This document shows positions 38,014 through 49,705 of a DNA stretch of 64,000 nucleotides, piece after piece (position 1 is the stretch's first letter; each line of letters begins with the position of its first letter). The stretch covers positions 8,806,001 through 8,870,000 of the forward strand of contig OX485803.1 in the NCBI GenBank assembly GCA_950295325.1, in the 5' to 3' direction. The notes beneath the pieces were generated by a model, which worked only from the letters and a program-made list of their open reading frames with translations, was not told the origin of the DNA and searched no databases. The DNA is from Polytrichum commune (taxonomy: Eukaryota > Streptophyta > Polytrichopsida > Polytrichales > Polytrichaceae). The translations under genes and the position numbers were made by a program.

Positions 38014-38570
38014 GGGTTAGCTTTATTGTACACAACAGATTGCAACAGCTGATATCAGGTAATTATTTGAGACTACTGACATACATAACTTGTGTCAGGT
38101 TGTTTGTTTAAAGTTTGTCTTTAGAGTCTGTTTCTTTGACATTGGACTTTATGTAGGTTTCCTTGGTGAATTGAATTTAACAAATATATTACTATATCAA
38201 TAGAGTTTGGCACACGGATTGCAATCTGAATACATACAATATGTATATTGTGAAAAGTGAAATTTATTTGAGGTTTCATTGTGTCTCAAGTAAAACATGC
38301 TCTAATATGATGTGTTTGAATTTGGACTTTGGGATTGTACCTGAAAGTCTTAGGGTCTAACAAAGGAATGATCTGGTTCTATCTGTGCAGGACTAGAAAT
38401 TTTTCATCGAGGTTCAGACAAACTATGGCAGATGTAGAGCTACCTCAGATTGCATTCTTTACTGTACATGTGAGAAGAACACCATTTGTATAGCTTCCAG
38501 ATGCCAAATTTTGCCCACTCTTCTGGGTCCACCACCATGGAGAGGAACAGACTTCGGGCTTCTTAAGTGA
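38014..38570 (+). other. 3' untranslated region of the 33939 gene, probable intron
   Basis: After the TGA a donor-like CAGGTAATT (38056-38064) and an acceptor-like CTGTGCAGGAC (38384-38394) suggest an intron in the 3' untranslated region. Transcribed-looking sequence continues to about 38570. The end point is not defined by a clear polyadenylation signal. Confidence 0.4.
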
Positions 38571-39286
38571 GTTGTCCGCATGGTGCTGAAATTTTCCTGC
38601 TCTTTGATTACTGGCCTACATACGTATGTTTCGTTTGTTCAGCTCTTCTCACAGTCTCCCAACTGGAACATTGTAAATTGACTAATTTGTAAAGATCTTG
38701 CTGAGCCTGGCTCTTTCTGACCCTTTTGATCACATTCCATGGATCCTCAAGGACATGAAAGAATCGTTTATAGCTGTGCTTGGGATTGTATCTCATGATT
38801 TAAATTTGTACCTTAATTTTTGGTATAAGCTACTGGAATGCTAAAGTAAGAGTATTGTTCCAATTTACTGCAGTTTCATCTACTAAGTTTGGGTTTCCAG
38901 GTCATCATTTTTTTTGTCTCACGGATGGTCACGTGACCGTCATTATAATCTTTATGTTTGGTGAACAGAAATGAACCTTTTTGCCACTGATGAGTATAGA
39001 AGGTTATATCTGTGATTGTGTGTGGAGGGGTTTAATTGTTGTCAACATGAAGTTGGGAATACCTCAATGATCAGTGCATGGATTGTTATCTATCAGTGAA
39101 ACACATGGTGATGGATAGGAGTGAGCGTTCAAATGTTTCTTGGTAAAAGTCAGTCTACCAACCAAATGTATCCAACCCACAGAATTCGAAGGTGTCAGAA
39201 CAACTTAAATCTGTAATAATCCTGAAACCCAAAGTGATAACACTGATGTGTATATTGCCAGTACCTAGTAGGGCTCAGAATAAATT
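38571..39286. other. Intergenic stretch between the 33939 gene and the fructokinase pseudogene
   Basis: No repeat or coding signal recognised. The two loci are convergent across this interval. Confidence 0.5.
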
Positions 39287-39739
39287 TCATCTTTTGTTTG
39301 AGTTAGGCACATTCTTCATAGGCTTCAAAACAGCTTTATTGTCCGGTAGAGCTAGAGTTGTGCCTCGCTCTGTGGTGCTGGTGGCTTCACAAGCGTTTGC
39401 AAAGTGCAATGTTGATCGGAGGGCATCTTCGTTTGTCAGAATGTCTTCGTGCATGAGATTATGCAGCAGTCCGGGCACACAGGTGCCGCCTGCTGCCATG
39501 GTGTCTACTGTAGGGACCTATGGAAAAAGAAGCAACAATCTCGCAACAGTAAATTGTATCAACAAGGAGGCAGACCTACTTGCTCCTGGATTATAATAAG
39601 GTAGACATCATGTATTACTTATTTAACCTAAGCCTTATTCAACCACTATTGAAGTACTTTTGCATGTAAAAGGGTTTGATACTATCCTAAAACTAACAAC
39701 TCTTAATTCAGTTGAAGGACCAATACAACTGCTCAGGGG

Positions 39740-40400
39740 TGGGGATATCTGAAATGTTAACTTGACACGTCTGCACACCGAAGGTATGCATGTGGTATCT
39801 GCTTACTTTTCTTAACCGGGCCCTTATGTTTGAATGGTGAATTGTCAAGTGGGGATCAAAGAACAAACACTGAAAAGACACATGTCTTAAACAGATTGGG
39901 TTCCAATTTTGTTCATTATTCCACATTTGGTAATGAACACAACGGGGGGACTTGTGTATTCAATTAGAGAATCAGCAAACATGCACTCATGACAATAATA
40001 ACTAAATAAGGGAGGTATGATTTTAAACCTGATTTTTGCTGATGTAACACACCTATATTACGAAGCATCAACAAAAATCAATATTTGAGTGGTATGTGAT
40101 TTGGTGTGGCTTCAAGAAGGGGGCACCAAAACGACCCGTGTTTGAAACACTTTGGACTGCACGATCAACATTTGATAATCATTCTTAATTCAATGTTCAA
40201 CATAATTGGAGGAGGCCTAAACCATCCAATGAGCACGAGAATCTTCACTTTCATAATAAATAAGATATTCATGTGAGCTCCAGAAATTATGAGGAAAGTG
40301 GCTACAGCCTCGATTTGCATTTGTTAACCAACTTGTACTAATCACGTGTTTCATGTCCTGGGAGAAGTGGGTGAGAGTATGTCAGAACAAGGTACTCATC
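39740..40400 (+). repeat. Two R-family copies in the last intron of the fructokinase pseudogene
   Basis: The first copy (about 39740-40078) has GGGGATCAAAGAACAAACACTG and CAGCAAACATGCACTC. The second (40079-40400) begins ATATTTGAGTGGTATGTG and ends with CATGTCCTGGGAGAAGTGGG. They follow each other head to tail and represent the two plus-strand subfamilies. Confidence 0.65.
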
Positions 40401-41254
40401 GAAGACTCATGTACCTTATGCATCTGAAGAGCTCAAAGTTTCTTGGAAGGAAGTAAGTGTCCGTTCCCTGGAACGACTTTAACTTGGCCAGTGAAACATT
40501 GCGTGTAATATGGGCCACCGTCGGCGCCATCGGTGAGGAGGAGCAATTTGAGATTTGGGTGCCAAAGACTGAAGACCAATGATCGGGCAGTTAGTTACAG
40601 ATGAACCGGTTGAGTTTGAGAAATAACCGGTTGAAGTTCAAGACTTCAGGAGAATTACCGAACACTTTAGAGGAATTTATGGCATATACCTCAAATTAAT
40701 ATACAAAAACCAGAGGATGTCAACATGTAACTGGTTGGATTTGCAAACACTAGGATCTCAACCGATGATTATGCCCAGAAATCTCCCCAACCACTGCTAC
40801 TGAAGACAACGTCATCCTTCTTGTTATCTGCCCCCCCCCAAGAAGGAAGTGCACCTGCCCATCCGAAACCTTGATGACGTCCGCTTCCTTCCAAATGCTG
40901 CTTCATGGGACGGCCAAAGGGGGAAGGCGCAAAATTGGGGTTGTAGGAGAGAGAGCACCTGGGCTTCCTTTGCGAGCTTCATGGCTTCCATGTGTGTTGA
41001 ATGCGTTGGCTCGTCAATGAGGGAGATGGAGCCGTTGTAGTGGAGAACGATTTGGGCTTGTTGAACAAAACTCATGTCGAGCTCGGACGGCTCCATCAAC
41101 ATGTCTGCACTCGGGTTTCTGCATGTCACACCAACAAGTCAGGTTTAATCCTTTCTTTCAACACGTTGGATGAATGGCATTCGGATAGAGAGATGTATAA
41201 TAAATAGATATCGGTTCCTAACAAGCAAACGCTAATAAGGAATCTTATGCGGTC

Positions 41255-41580
41255 TTATTGTGGGCACTTTCAACTCCACAAACATTTATGGCTTTTGGAT
41301 ATGATGTGAAATTGTCTCATTTGCTTAGCATTTGTGAATCACAAAGATTTTCATTCATGTTTCAAACTTGGGAGTTCACAAGATGCAAAAGTAATAATAA
41401 TCCAAATTAAGAAATCTCTCTCTCTCTCTCTCTCTACTATTCATGTTGGAATGGTATCTATATTTTAGCATATCGTCCAATCTCATTGTAACATGTGTCT
41501 TATTGGTGTCCATTCTTAACTTCAAGCCTTGCCATATACTACTCAAACATAGGTCGGTCTCCAATCAAGAAGAGTGTGAA
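41255..41580 (-). repeat. R-family copy in the first intron of the fructokinase pseudogene
   Basis: Landmarks GGGCACTTTCAACTCCAC, AGCATATCGTCCAATC and CTACTCAAACATAGG are in the same order as at 25370-25640. A (CT)n microsatellite at 41416-41435 interrupts it. Confidence 0.6.
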
Positions 41581-41959
41581 GAATAATTTGCGTTCCCCAT
41601 CCCCATGTGACGTTACTATGTGGCCTACCAACAAGATGAATACAAATCAACACATGATAAGATTTATTTGAGTTTTTATTTACCTGTAGAACATGAATTC
41701 CCTTTTCCCATCCACCCAGAGAGTGACAAACGCAAGGGCCGTGCGTGCATTTGGTTTACATTCACTCCATGGCTCTTCAAAATGTTCACGAGCATATGCC
41801 CAAGCTCGTCATTGCCCATAAAACCCGACCTAGTCCCAAGCTTGCTCTCTCCCATGGCCACATTGCGCCTCCCGGTGCTTTCTTGAAAGCGAGGGATAAG
41901 CCTCCCATGGTCGCAACAAAGTCAATCAACAACTCCCCAAACGCCACAATCTCCGCCAT

Positions 41960-43114
41960 TGCAAAAGATGCACCCACAACAAACACAAAACCCAAAAAAA
42001 CAACAACACTACAAGATAGTGCTGGGTCTCTGTCAGTCCAGGTTTGAGGAGCAAGAAGATGATGGAATATTGAAGTTGGTTTGATGTGAACAAGTGCCAA
42101 GCTTATACAAACAGGAAAGCTGAAGTTGAAGGAATTGGATACCTTATACAAGCAGATACCTTCTACAAGCGGATACCTTCTACATGTGCAAACTTTGAGG
42201 TGTAGCTGAAGTTGGAGTTCTTAGATCAAGGGGTAGGGGAAAGTCACTCTGAACTTTGAGTTTGTGGGAACTTTGTAATTGAGTGTCAAATGTCACTGGA
42301 GAGCTCTTTCACAACTCAAACTATATCAATCACTGTCTATCACTTTCTACCACTTTTCAGTCCATGACCCATGTTTTGGTTGCAAAAACTCACAATTTTT
42401 TCTAGTTGTGCGTCGTCCGGTGATTTTCAATATTCAATACTTGTAACATCAATACAGTATCAATCTGATCACAGTCGGTGATTGGATTTTCATGTCTTGC
42501 GAGTTCCCCATGTAAATTGCCCAACTTATGTCTGGTGAAGTCTGTTATGTCACACCCTTTTTTGTTGTGCGTGTTTTTTGTTTTTGTTTTTTTAAGGTAG
42601 TTATTTAAAATTTTGGCTGAAGATGTTCACCTAAGATTTGTTGAATTCAAGGTCGCCTAGAATAGGGGAGCCTTTACCTCACCCCCCCTCCCCCCAAAAT
42701 CAGACTCATGTGATTTGGTATGGTGCAATTGTCCATACTTCTAATAGAGTTAACCTTTAAGTCACCAAAAGTGGGGAACAAATCAAGTTTTTTCAAAAAG
42801 GAAACTGTCATACTTATTTGCGATTTCCAACACTTGTGTCATGGACTTGAAAAAAATTACTAGGGAGGGGAGTTGTTTTTCTCTATTTTGGGGCAACAAA
42901 ACTTTGGAAAAATTGAGAGTTCTTTTCTCGAGTTTGATTTTATATGGAGAGTATACATGTGGCAGTGAGAGGAGTAAAGAGATGCATGTGCACATAGGTG
43001 GTAGAGAGTACCACTTGTAGGTGAACTTGAACCCACATGAGGATAGTTGCATAAAGCGAGTAAGGTAGATTGGTCTTAATCCAACACTTATGAAATGCGG
43101 GTCCACCTCTGTTT
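41960..43114. other. Intergenic stretch upstream of the fructokinase pseudogene
   Basis: Contains three short tandem units of GATACCTTCTACAAGC type at 42137-42187 and C-runs at 42682-42697. No gene is recognised. Any promoter of the parent gene would have been near 42000-42300. Confidence 0.4.
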
Positions 43115-43230
43115 GACTAGTGTGTGATTAGGTGTGCATCTAAGAATGGGCATCATGAAGATATGTGTTTAAAAGTGATCAAACTATGCCATCAAAATAT
43201 GTTAACCATTATAGGTTCAATAGAATTATG
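43115..43230 (+). repeat. R-family partial copy (left part)
   Basis: GTGTGTGATTAGGTGTGCATC, then AAGAATGGGCATC and GTTAACCATTATAGG, match the left part of the unit at 53985. The right part is missing here. Confidence 0.55.
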
Positions 43231-43631
43231 TGTCAAGTCCTTCAAAGAGGGACACAACTATGGGTTTCATCCATCTCTAAGAGAATCTTTTATTAAGACC
43301 TTGTTAGCTTGTCAAATTTCGAACCCAATTTTGAAAGTTGGGTGAAGCTCCTTGTACCTCCTCTTGCGGTCCCAACACCTTTGAGAGAACTTTAAGATCT
43401 AGAACAACAATGCCATAGAACCTACCATCCTAAACCTTGGATTGGCTTATGCAAGGCTAGCTTTGGCTCACCCATCCTAGTATGACAAACTAGACAACTT
43501 CTTTTTAATAGTTGACACCATTCTTTGAGTATGTTAATTGAAGCCTAATAGAAAACTTGAGTGACTTCATGGATATGCTCTCAAACTCACAGTTTAGCCA
43601 ACTCAACATAAGTTTGATCCCAAGACTTTAT

Positions 43632-43896
43632 GCATAACTCTAACAGTCCAAGGAATGGGGAGAACCGACCACTAGTTGTAGATGAACTAGTTGAAATTGA
43701 GAAATAGCCGGTGCAAGTTCAAGACTTTAGAAATATTATTGGCCACTTTTAAAAGAATTTATAGAATATTCCTCAAATTTATAGACAAAATCCGAAAGAT
43801 GTCAAGATATAATTGGTTGAACTTGGAAACAATAGGATCTCGACCGATTATGTTCAAGAATCTCCTTGGACACGTTTACGCATAACTCTAACAGTC
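43632..43896. mobile_element. 231-bp insertion with 17-bp target duplication, related to a pseudogene intron
   Basis: GCATAACTCTAACAGTC occurs perfectly at 43632-43648 and 43880-43896 and brackets 231 bp. The insert matches 40590-40795, which is nearly the whole second-to-third exon intron of the fructokinase pseudogene: AGTTCAAGACTT, ATTCCTCAAATTTATA, AGATGTCAAGATATAA, CTCGACCGATTATG and CAAGAATCTCC all have counterparts in the same order. The element is non-coding. Confidence 0.65.
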
Positions 43897-44120
43897 AATG
43901 TAATTGAGGGACCTGCATGACAATTTAGTGAGCATGAGAAAATTGAATTAGACAATGAATAGCAAGTTTGTACGATCGAGCTCCCAAAATCATGAGAAAA
44001 TGGCTATGGCCACAATTTAGACTTGTTAATCATCTTGCACTTTTGTATGTTTCATGTCCTATGAGAAGTGGGTGCAGAGCTAAAAGTGTCCGTTTAAGGC
44101 CCACTTGCCTTAGCACAATT
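43897..44120 (+). repeat. R-family partial copy (right part)
   Basis: GTGAGCATGAGAAAATTGAA, GAGCTCCCAAAATCATGAG and TTTCATGTCCTATGAGAAG, followed by GGGTGCAGAGCTAAAAGTG, match the right half of the standard unit. Confidence 0.65.
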
Positions 44121-44159
44121 AACACAGTCACCTAATTACTTGAAACTTGAATGCAGCCG

Positions 44160-46045
44160 CCAAAGGAGATTCTCCACATGGGTTATCATCAATTGGCCTT
44201 GATTGTGCATTTGGAGAAGCTTGCCTCCCGCCAAAAGTTGCTCATCTAGCAGTGGCCATAGCCATGTTGGAGCTGCACAAAACTTGAGTTGTGTGAAAGA
44301 AGGGAGCAATTCTTTGGGCAACACACGGGCCACAATGCAGGTAAGTATACTTTGCTCCATCTTCTCGAATTGCTTCAACTTGCAAATCCCAATTCCTCTC
44401 ATTATTTTCCCAGAAGCAAAATGGGTGCAAGAAGAAGGAACACAAAGTGCACGAATTTTGATGGTTTCACATAGCTGGGGCTAATTTATGGGCTCTATGA
44501 CATACTTAGAAATCACTATGTGGTAAAGGTAGTGTAGGTGGAGAGATTTGGGACTAGATGGAGAGATAGCCTGCATTTTATGGAGTTGGAATTAGGGTTA
44601 AACCCAAGACCCATTACACTTTAGTGTCCCTTTCCTTGCTGTTTTTGAGCCCGCTATTCCGTTTTGGAAGGAGGTGGGTCACAATTCGGGAATGACGTGG
44701 TCATTGAACTTCAACTTGCAACTTGCACACTAACTCATGTTTCATGTGCAACGGTTGATTCAAGAACACGATTTTTGTTCATGAGGCCACTCAGAGGACA
44801 AAGATGGAAAGATTTGTGTCAGAGAAGGTAACTTGTAAAACCCTAAACCCCCGTTTGTTCAGTTTGAGAGAAAATTCATTCGTTTACACTCATGTATGCC
44901 TTGAGGGGAGTGAATTCATCGAGCGGGAGGGTTTTGGGTTTAAACACCTTCGAATATTGTTCCTTAAATTTAGTTGAAATTCGGAAGTTAGTTCATCCAA
45001 TTTGCTCTTACACATACTACGAAGAAACGAATACCCCCCGGGTTATCTTCTGTCTGAGGTGGTCCTTCATTCAGAGTTGCTCCAGACATGATGGTGGTTC
45101 AGGAACACAAGTTTTTTGGTCTGAAACAAAGCTGAATCTTTCACATGTACACTGTAGTGACTGATTGAGAGGCTCTCATCAAATGCGTGAATTTTTGGTT
45201 ATTCCTTTCTTTTCACTTGAACCTAACTGCCAGTCACTTGCAGCAGGTTTGTGCAATGCCATGGCTTTGTGAACGGGATGGTGTCATTTATGAACTGGTT
45301 ACGGAGGATCTGAAGGAAACATAAACCTTATTCTTTGTGTCGCTGGAATTCAACTCGAAACAGAAATCCTGAATCTAATTTGAGGATATAAGGCTACCAG
45401 GATATATAATGTGAACTTCATGGCTTTTTGAACAGGATCTGGACAACACGGTCCTTTCAATGAAACTTATTGCTGAGGATCTCAAATGAGAAAATAAACC
45501 AAGCTGCAACGGTATGGAATTTCAAACTCTTCCAGCTCCTGCAAAGATTGCAAATACCCTCCCCCTAAATTTCGCCTTTGGGTATTCTCTTTAGATTCGT
45601 ACCTCTGCAATTCATGAGGTATTTGGATCCATTAAATAGGGATTTAAGACTAGTGAGTGACTATTGGTTCACACATTGGTCAATGTATCGCGAAGCTGTT
45701 TACAATATATAGGACTGATTCCATCCGTTGCATACATCCACTCTTCGATGCTAAAAACTTGTGATGAGTTTTCTTTTCTTTTCTCTTTTGATAAGGACAT
45801 CATTTGCCTGAATCAGTTGCTCTTACTACCATATCAAGATGATTCATGGGTCTAAAAAATTCAAGGTTTTCTTGATTTAAAAACATGTTCTATGTGAGAA
45901 GATGACATTGATTTCCATATAATGAATTGGCACAACCAATCATTTGTATGCAGGTTGTTCGAAGACCTTGACAAAAGAGTTGGTATTTCATTGCAGCTCT
46001 GCCGTACAATCCTTCAGCAACTGCTTAAAATGGACCAATAAATTT
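44160..46045 (+). pseudogene. Possible eroded multi-exon gene, identity unknown
   Basis: Several exon-like pieces are seen. The segment to 44340 reads GAAQNLSCVKEGSNSLGN then TRATMQ and stops at a textbook donor, CAGGTAAGT. After an acceptor, 45437-45487 reads DLDNTVLSMKLIAEDLK then a stop. A similar text, YELVTEDLKET then stop, lies at 45250-45320, suggesting a local duplication. After GTATGCAG, 45957-46042 reads LFEDLDKRVGISLQLCRT then ILQQLLKMDQ and a stop. These pieces do not join into one continuous frame by eye, and I recognise no family. They could be an unannotated gene, a decayed copy or chance. Confidence 0.25.
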
Positions 46046-48760
46046 TATAAGACAAAACACTTGTGAAACTTTCTCAGTACATAACATGGATTTTCTAACA
46101 ACATCATAAAACAGCACCTGAAGGAAGCAGATGTGGAGGTTTTCTAAGCGCTAAATAAGTCAGACAAAGAACCACTTAATTGCAGGAACAAAAACTTGTG
46201 AATTTAATTAACGAATTTTTGCTATACCTTAGTTTCTCTTGGCCAAATTTTCATTAGTATATGCTGCACTTTGTGGATGACAAAGCACTTTGTAACTGAA
46301 AGAAACTAAAACATTCTGCTACTAGAAGAGGGCCAAAAAACCTTTGGTAGGTCAAAGTTCTCATGCCACGTATTGCCCACTCCCAAGATCCCAACCCTTC
46401 GCACCCAAGGCATGTAGCTGTTATTCAATTCATTTTACATGTTCTCCAACTTTTACCAATTAGATTTACACAATGAAACTTGTGCTGCATTAGCAAAACT
46501 ACAATGAAGCATCGGCAAAATTTGGATTGAAAATTGGACCTTCCCTGATTTAGTTATGGTTGTTGGAATTGCGTAGTTTCCGATCCCTTAATTGATCCCT
46601 TCACTTATGATGATTTTACATTTTACATGCATACCCGCATACCACATGCTCATCATCTTGCACTTGCAATCCATTTATATCATTAATTTCTATTGTCCAT
46701 CGATTATTGAGAGAGAGAGAGGCAACCTTCTAAAGTCCTTGGACCATCAAAAATCTTGAGGGTGAAAAAAGATGTAGAAGGTTCTCTCTCTCTTTCAAAC
46801 GGATATTTTACTAGAATAGAAATAATATAACCTGATTCCAAAGAGTGTTATTCAAGTCAATATCAAACACATGTATCTAATGTCCAAGTGTGAATGGTTT
46901 GCAAAAAATTCAATCTATTCTCTCCAAATAACATGCATGGAGTGTTCTTGTGATTACAGTTATGGTATCTGGTTCTTAACATTGATTAATATTATTTTGT
47001 TGCAAAGTTGGACCTAGCTGCTTCACAAACTTTCGATTGTACTGTGCATTGTTGTGGTTAAATTTTAGAATATACCTTCCCATTATGTCATGTTTTGCAA
47101 GAGTAGGAGGAGACAATTTGGACGCAACAACATCTGTAGAATTGTCAATTCTATCTTCTATAACGTCTATGGTGCTTTGTAAATTTCTACCATCTCGTAA
47201 TAGTTGAATTAGGGTAGAATGCAACTTCTCGTCATTGTAAATAGTGATGTATGATATTACATGAAAGTTGTAATCCTTATGAGCTGCAAGTAATGAAAGT
47301 GGTTTAACAAGTAAGCATATTGGCAACTTTGTCACCACAACATTATTTCCCGAGATCGATGTAACATAATATCATTATTTCATGAATACATATTCTATTT
47401 ATGACAGAGTTTATTCATCACCATCCATAAGCATATGTCTTCATTCTTCATGAAGAGTTTCACGATTTGGATGATTTGGTTGTCATGGTTTAAAAAATTT
47501 CAATGGATCTTCAAATGCAAATCTACCGGGCAAGCTTGCACAAGGTGGTTCTTCCGCAATAAAATAAAATGAATTGAAATGAAATTGATATTAGATTTGG
47601 AAAGCCAAAAACCCTTATGGGCTTATGATAATGTCAAATGCATGAGTTGATTATCCTTAATTTTTATTGGTCCAATCTAGAAAGACAACTATTTGAAGGT
47701 AACCAATGAGATAAATTATATTTTAGATGAATGAAAATAATAAAACAAGGAGCTTCACTATGAGAGGCTATGTCCTATCCAATAATGATCATATATTTCG
47801 TCCTACATTTAACTTGCCTCTCCTCGTCTATAACTCCTTTCCCTTGTGCCTTATCTTAAAAATGGTTAAAGTAATTTTAGAGGTCTATAGTTGTCCCCAT
47901 GTCTTAGCTTTAGAGTGGGAGTTAACTTAGGTTCCAGATAGCTCCATCCAGTTTCTTCAATGAATTTATGGTTATCTAAAGTTAACTTAGTTTCATCCAC
48001 ATTCATCCATATACATTCATTCAAGGACAAACTTATGGGCGAGGGAAAAAAACCAAGAGATTTTCATTCGAGGACATTATTCTCAATCACCCACAACGTT
48101 CATCCTTAAGCATCGTTGTCCAAGGCCAAAAATGATCACCATGGTCTTTGCCTCTAACATGATAAAGCCAACAAAATAAAAATGACGTTACTAGCCTTTA
48201 CTTTCACTTGTAAATATTCCAATAAGGGTGAAAGAATAAGTTTACAATTTTATTAATCTGTACCTACAAGTTTCAAAACTTGATCAACATTGCCAGCTTA
48301 GGGTTTTATAAATAATTTTTGTTACATTTAAATGAAAAAATTAGAAAAAAAAACTTGGCTGACAAGAAACGTGGCACATTCAATAGAAGATTGTCATCAT
48401 GTATTTTGTAATGAATTGATGTGTCTGAGGACATCCCTCGCGACTCTTGGAGTAATAAGAAGTCAGAAGCCAATAATCTAAACCAAACAGATCACCATGT
48501 GACCTAAGTTGGTGCCTAAGAATCTCTTTCGTGAACAACTTTGCACACATTTGATGCATGTATTGGGTGCGAGATCATTGACACTCCGCATGCGAATAGC
48601 CTAGTTGATGAGAAACTTACTTGGGAGACTTCAACTAACATAATAGACTCTCCTAAACCCTATGCTCTCCTTATGTTGTTCTTCATCCTTCACTATGATT
48701 GGCCGAAAGTTTTGCAGCTTTTGCACTTGATGTTGTATAGGATAAGTGACTTTTATCTTA
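46046..48760. other. Intergenic stretch with one unassigned minus-strand open frame
   Basis: A minus-strand open frame of 120 codons at 46976-47338 (KLHSTLIQLLRDGRNLQST, then DVIEDRIDN) has a plausible helical composition but no recognised family or splice context. GA runs lie at 46708-46720. An R-family copy sits at its left end (listed separately). Confidence 0.35.
46380..46640 (-). repeat. R-family partial copy, minus strand
   Basis: ATGTTCTCCAACTTTTACC, AGATTTACACAATGAAACTTG, AATGAAGCATCGGCAAAA and CCCTGATTTAGTTATGG are the inverted counterparts of the right half of the 58460-58860 copy. Confidence 0.6.
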
Positions 48761-49705
48761 GGGCGGGTTTAGACTTGGAGTCAAGGCTCAAAAATGGGTT
48801 GGGGTGAAAGAAATCCACTCCTCTCATTGGTAGAGAGGTTGGGACTCGCCTCTTCAAGTTTACACCATGAGTTGGGGCCAATTAACAAATAAAGTATTTT
48901 ATTCATCATGACAATGGCCTCAAGCCTTGGAAAAGAGAGCTCCCAACCTTGTGGACTCTTTCCCTCTAGTTGAGGCCATTGTCAGAGCTTTTATTTGCTT
49001 GTAGTAGTTTATTCTTTGAGCATTGAATAGGAGGGGAGAAATTCTAAATTTATTATACTTTAATCATTATCCATAGAATAGTTTATGAGTACGTTGGTAC
49101 GTGGATAACCCTCTCATAATTGCAGCCTCCAAATGGCCCCAACCCCACCTAAATAGGTTTACACATGAAAGCAATGAATGGAGTTAGGTTACTTTCTTAT
49201 TAATGGCCTTGGGGGCCCATTTGCATGCCACATGGGACATATTGGCCTTCGTTCACAATGGCCTTGGCCCCAAGTCTAAACAGGCCCTTAGACTTACTTA
49301 ATGCGCCATCACGCTCACTTATAAACACTTTAAGGATGACATATAGGTGACACTTTAAGGCCACTATTATTGTTAGGCACACATACCTTATGTTATCCTT
49401 AGCTAATGCTAGCTCTAGCTAAGTCCTATGCAACAACAAAAGTTTGAGCTAAACTTAACATTAACCAATGATGCAAACTTATGTTGCCAACCACATGATC
49501 ACAATCACCCTAAGGATGTTCTTTTTATCCAACCATGAAAAGTTGTTGTGTTGTTGTGTTGTTGTAAGACTAGGAGTTAACTTAGGTTTTGGACAACTCT
49601 ATCTAGTTTTCTAGCATGAATTTCTAGTTCTCTAGAGTTGACTTAGTTTCATCTACATTTGTAATCTAGTGTCCAACAAAGTGAGAGCTCTGCTCTAGGG
49701 AAAAG
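47917..49705 (+). repeat. Pair of dispersed repeats flanking a MITE
   Basis: About 135 bp at 47917-48050 (GGGAGTTAACTTAGG, GACAAACTTATGGGCGAGGG) recurs at 49567-49705 (AGGAGTTAACTTAGG, TTAGTTTCATCTACATTTG). The two are in direct orientation about 1.65 kb apart, with the Harbinger-like MITE between them. The identity of the repeat is unknown. Confidence 0.55.
48761..49287. mobile_element. PIF/Harbinger-like MITE, fourth element
   Basis: The left end GGGCGGGTTTAGACTTGGAG, then TCAAGGC, faces the reverse complement GGGCCTGTTTAGACTTGGGG, then CCAAGGC. It has a perfect TTA duplication (48758-48760 and 49288-49290). It is 527 bp with no transposase. Confidence 0.85.

Larger units (their letters stand above)
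39287..41959 (-). pseudogene. Fructokinase (pfkB family) pseudogene, four exons retained
   Basis: Minus-strand exons are 41684-41959, 40800-41118, 40468-40568 and 39287-39517. Exon 1 begins MAEIVAFGELLIDFVATMGG, followed by FKKAPGGA. The next exons give NPSADMLMEPSELD, PLWPSHEAA, LWHPNLKLLLLTDGA, VPTVDT and HFANACEATSTTERG, in the order of plant fructokinases (about 320-330 residues; from memory of the family). Fructokinases phosphorylate fructose with ATP in the cytosol or plastid. Damage: small deletions in exon 1 remove residues after SLA and in the GAPANVA region; frames shift in exons 1, 2 and 3; donors after exons 2 and 3 read TA and GG instead of GT; and the catalytic GAGD motif is replaced by AAGG. 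The retained phase-2 intron after FYR shows that it came from DNA duplication, not reverse transcription. Confidence 0.85.
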
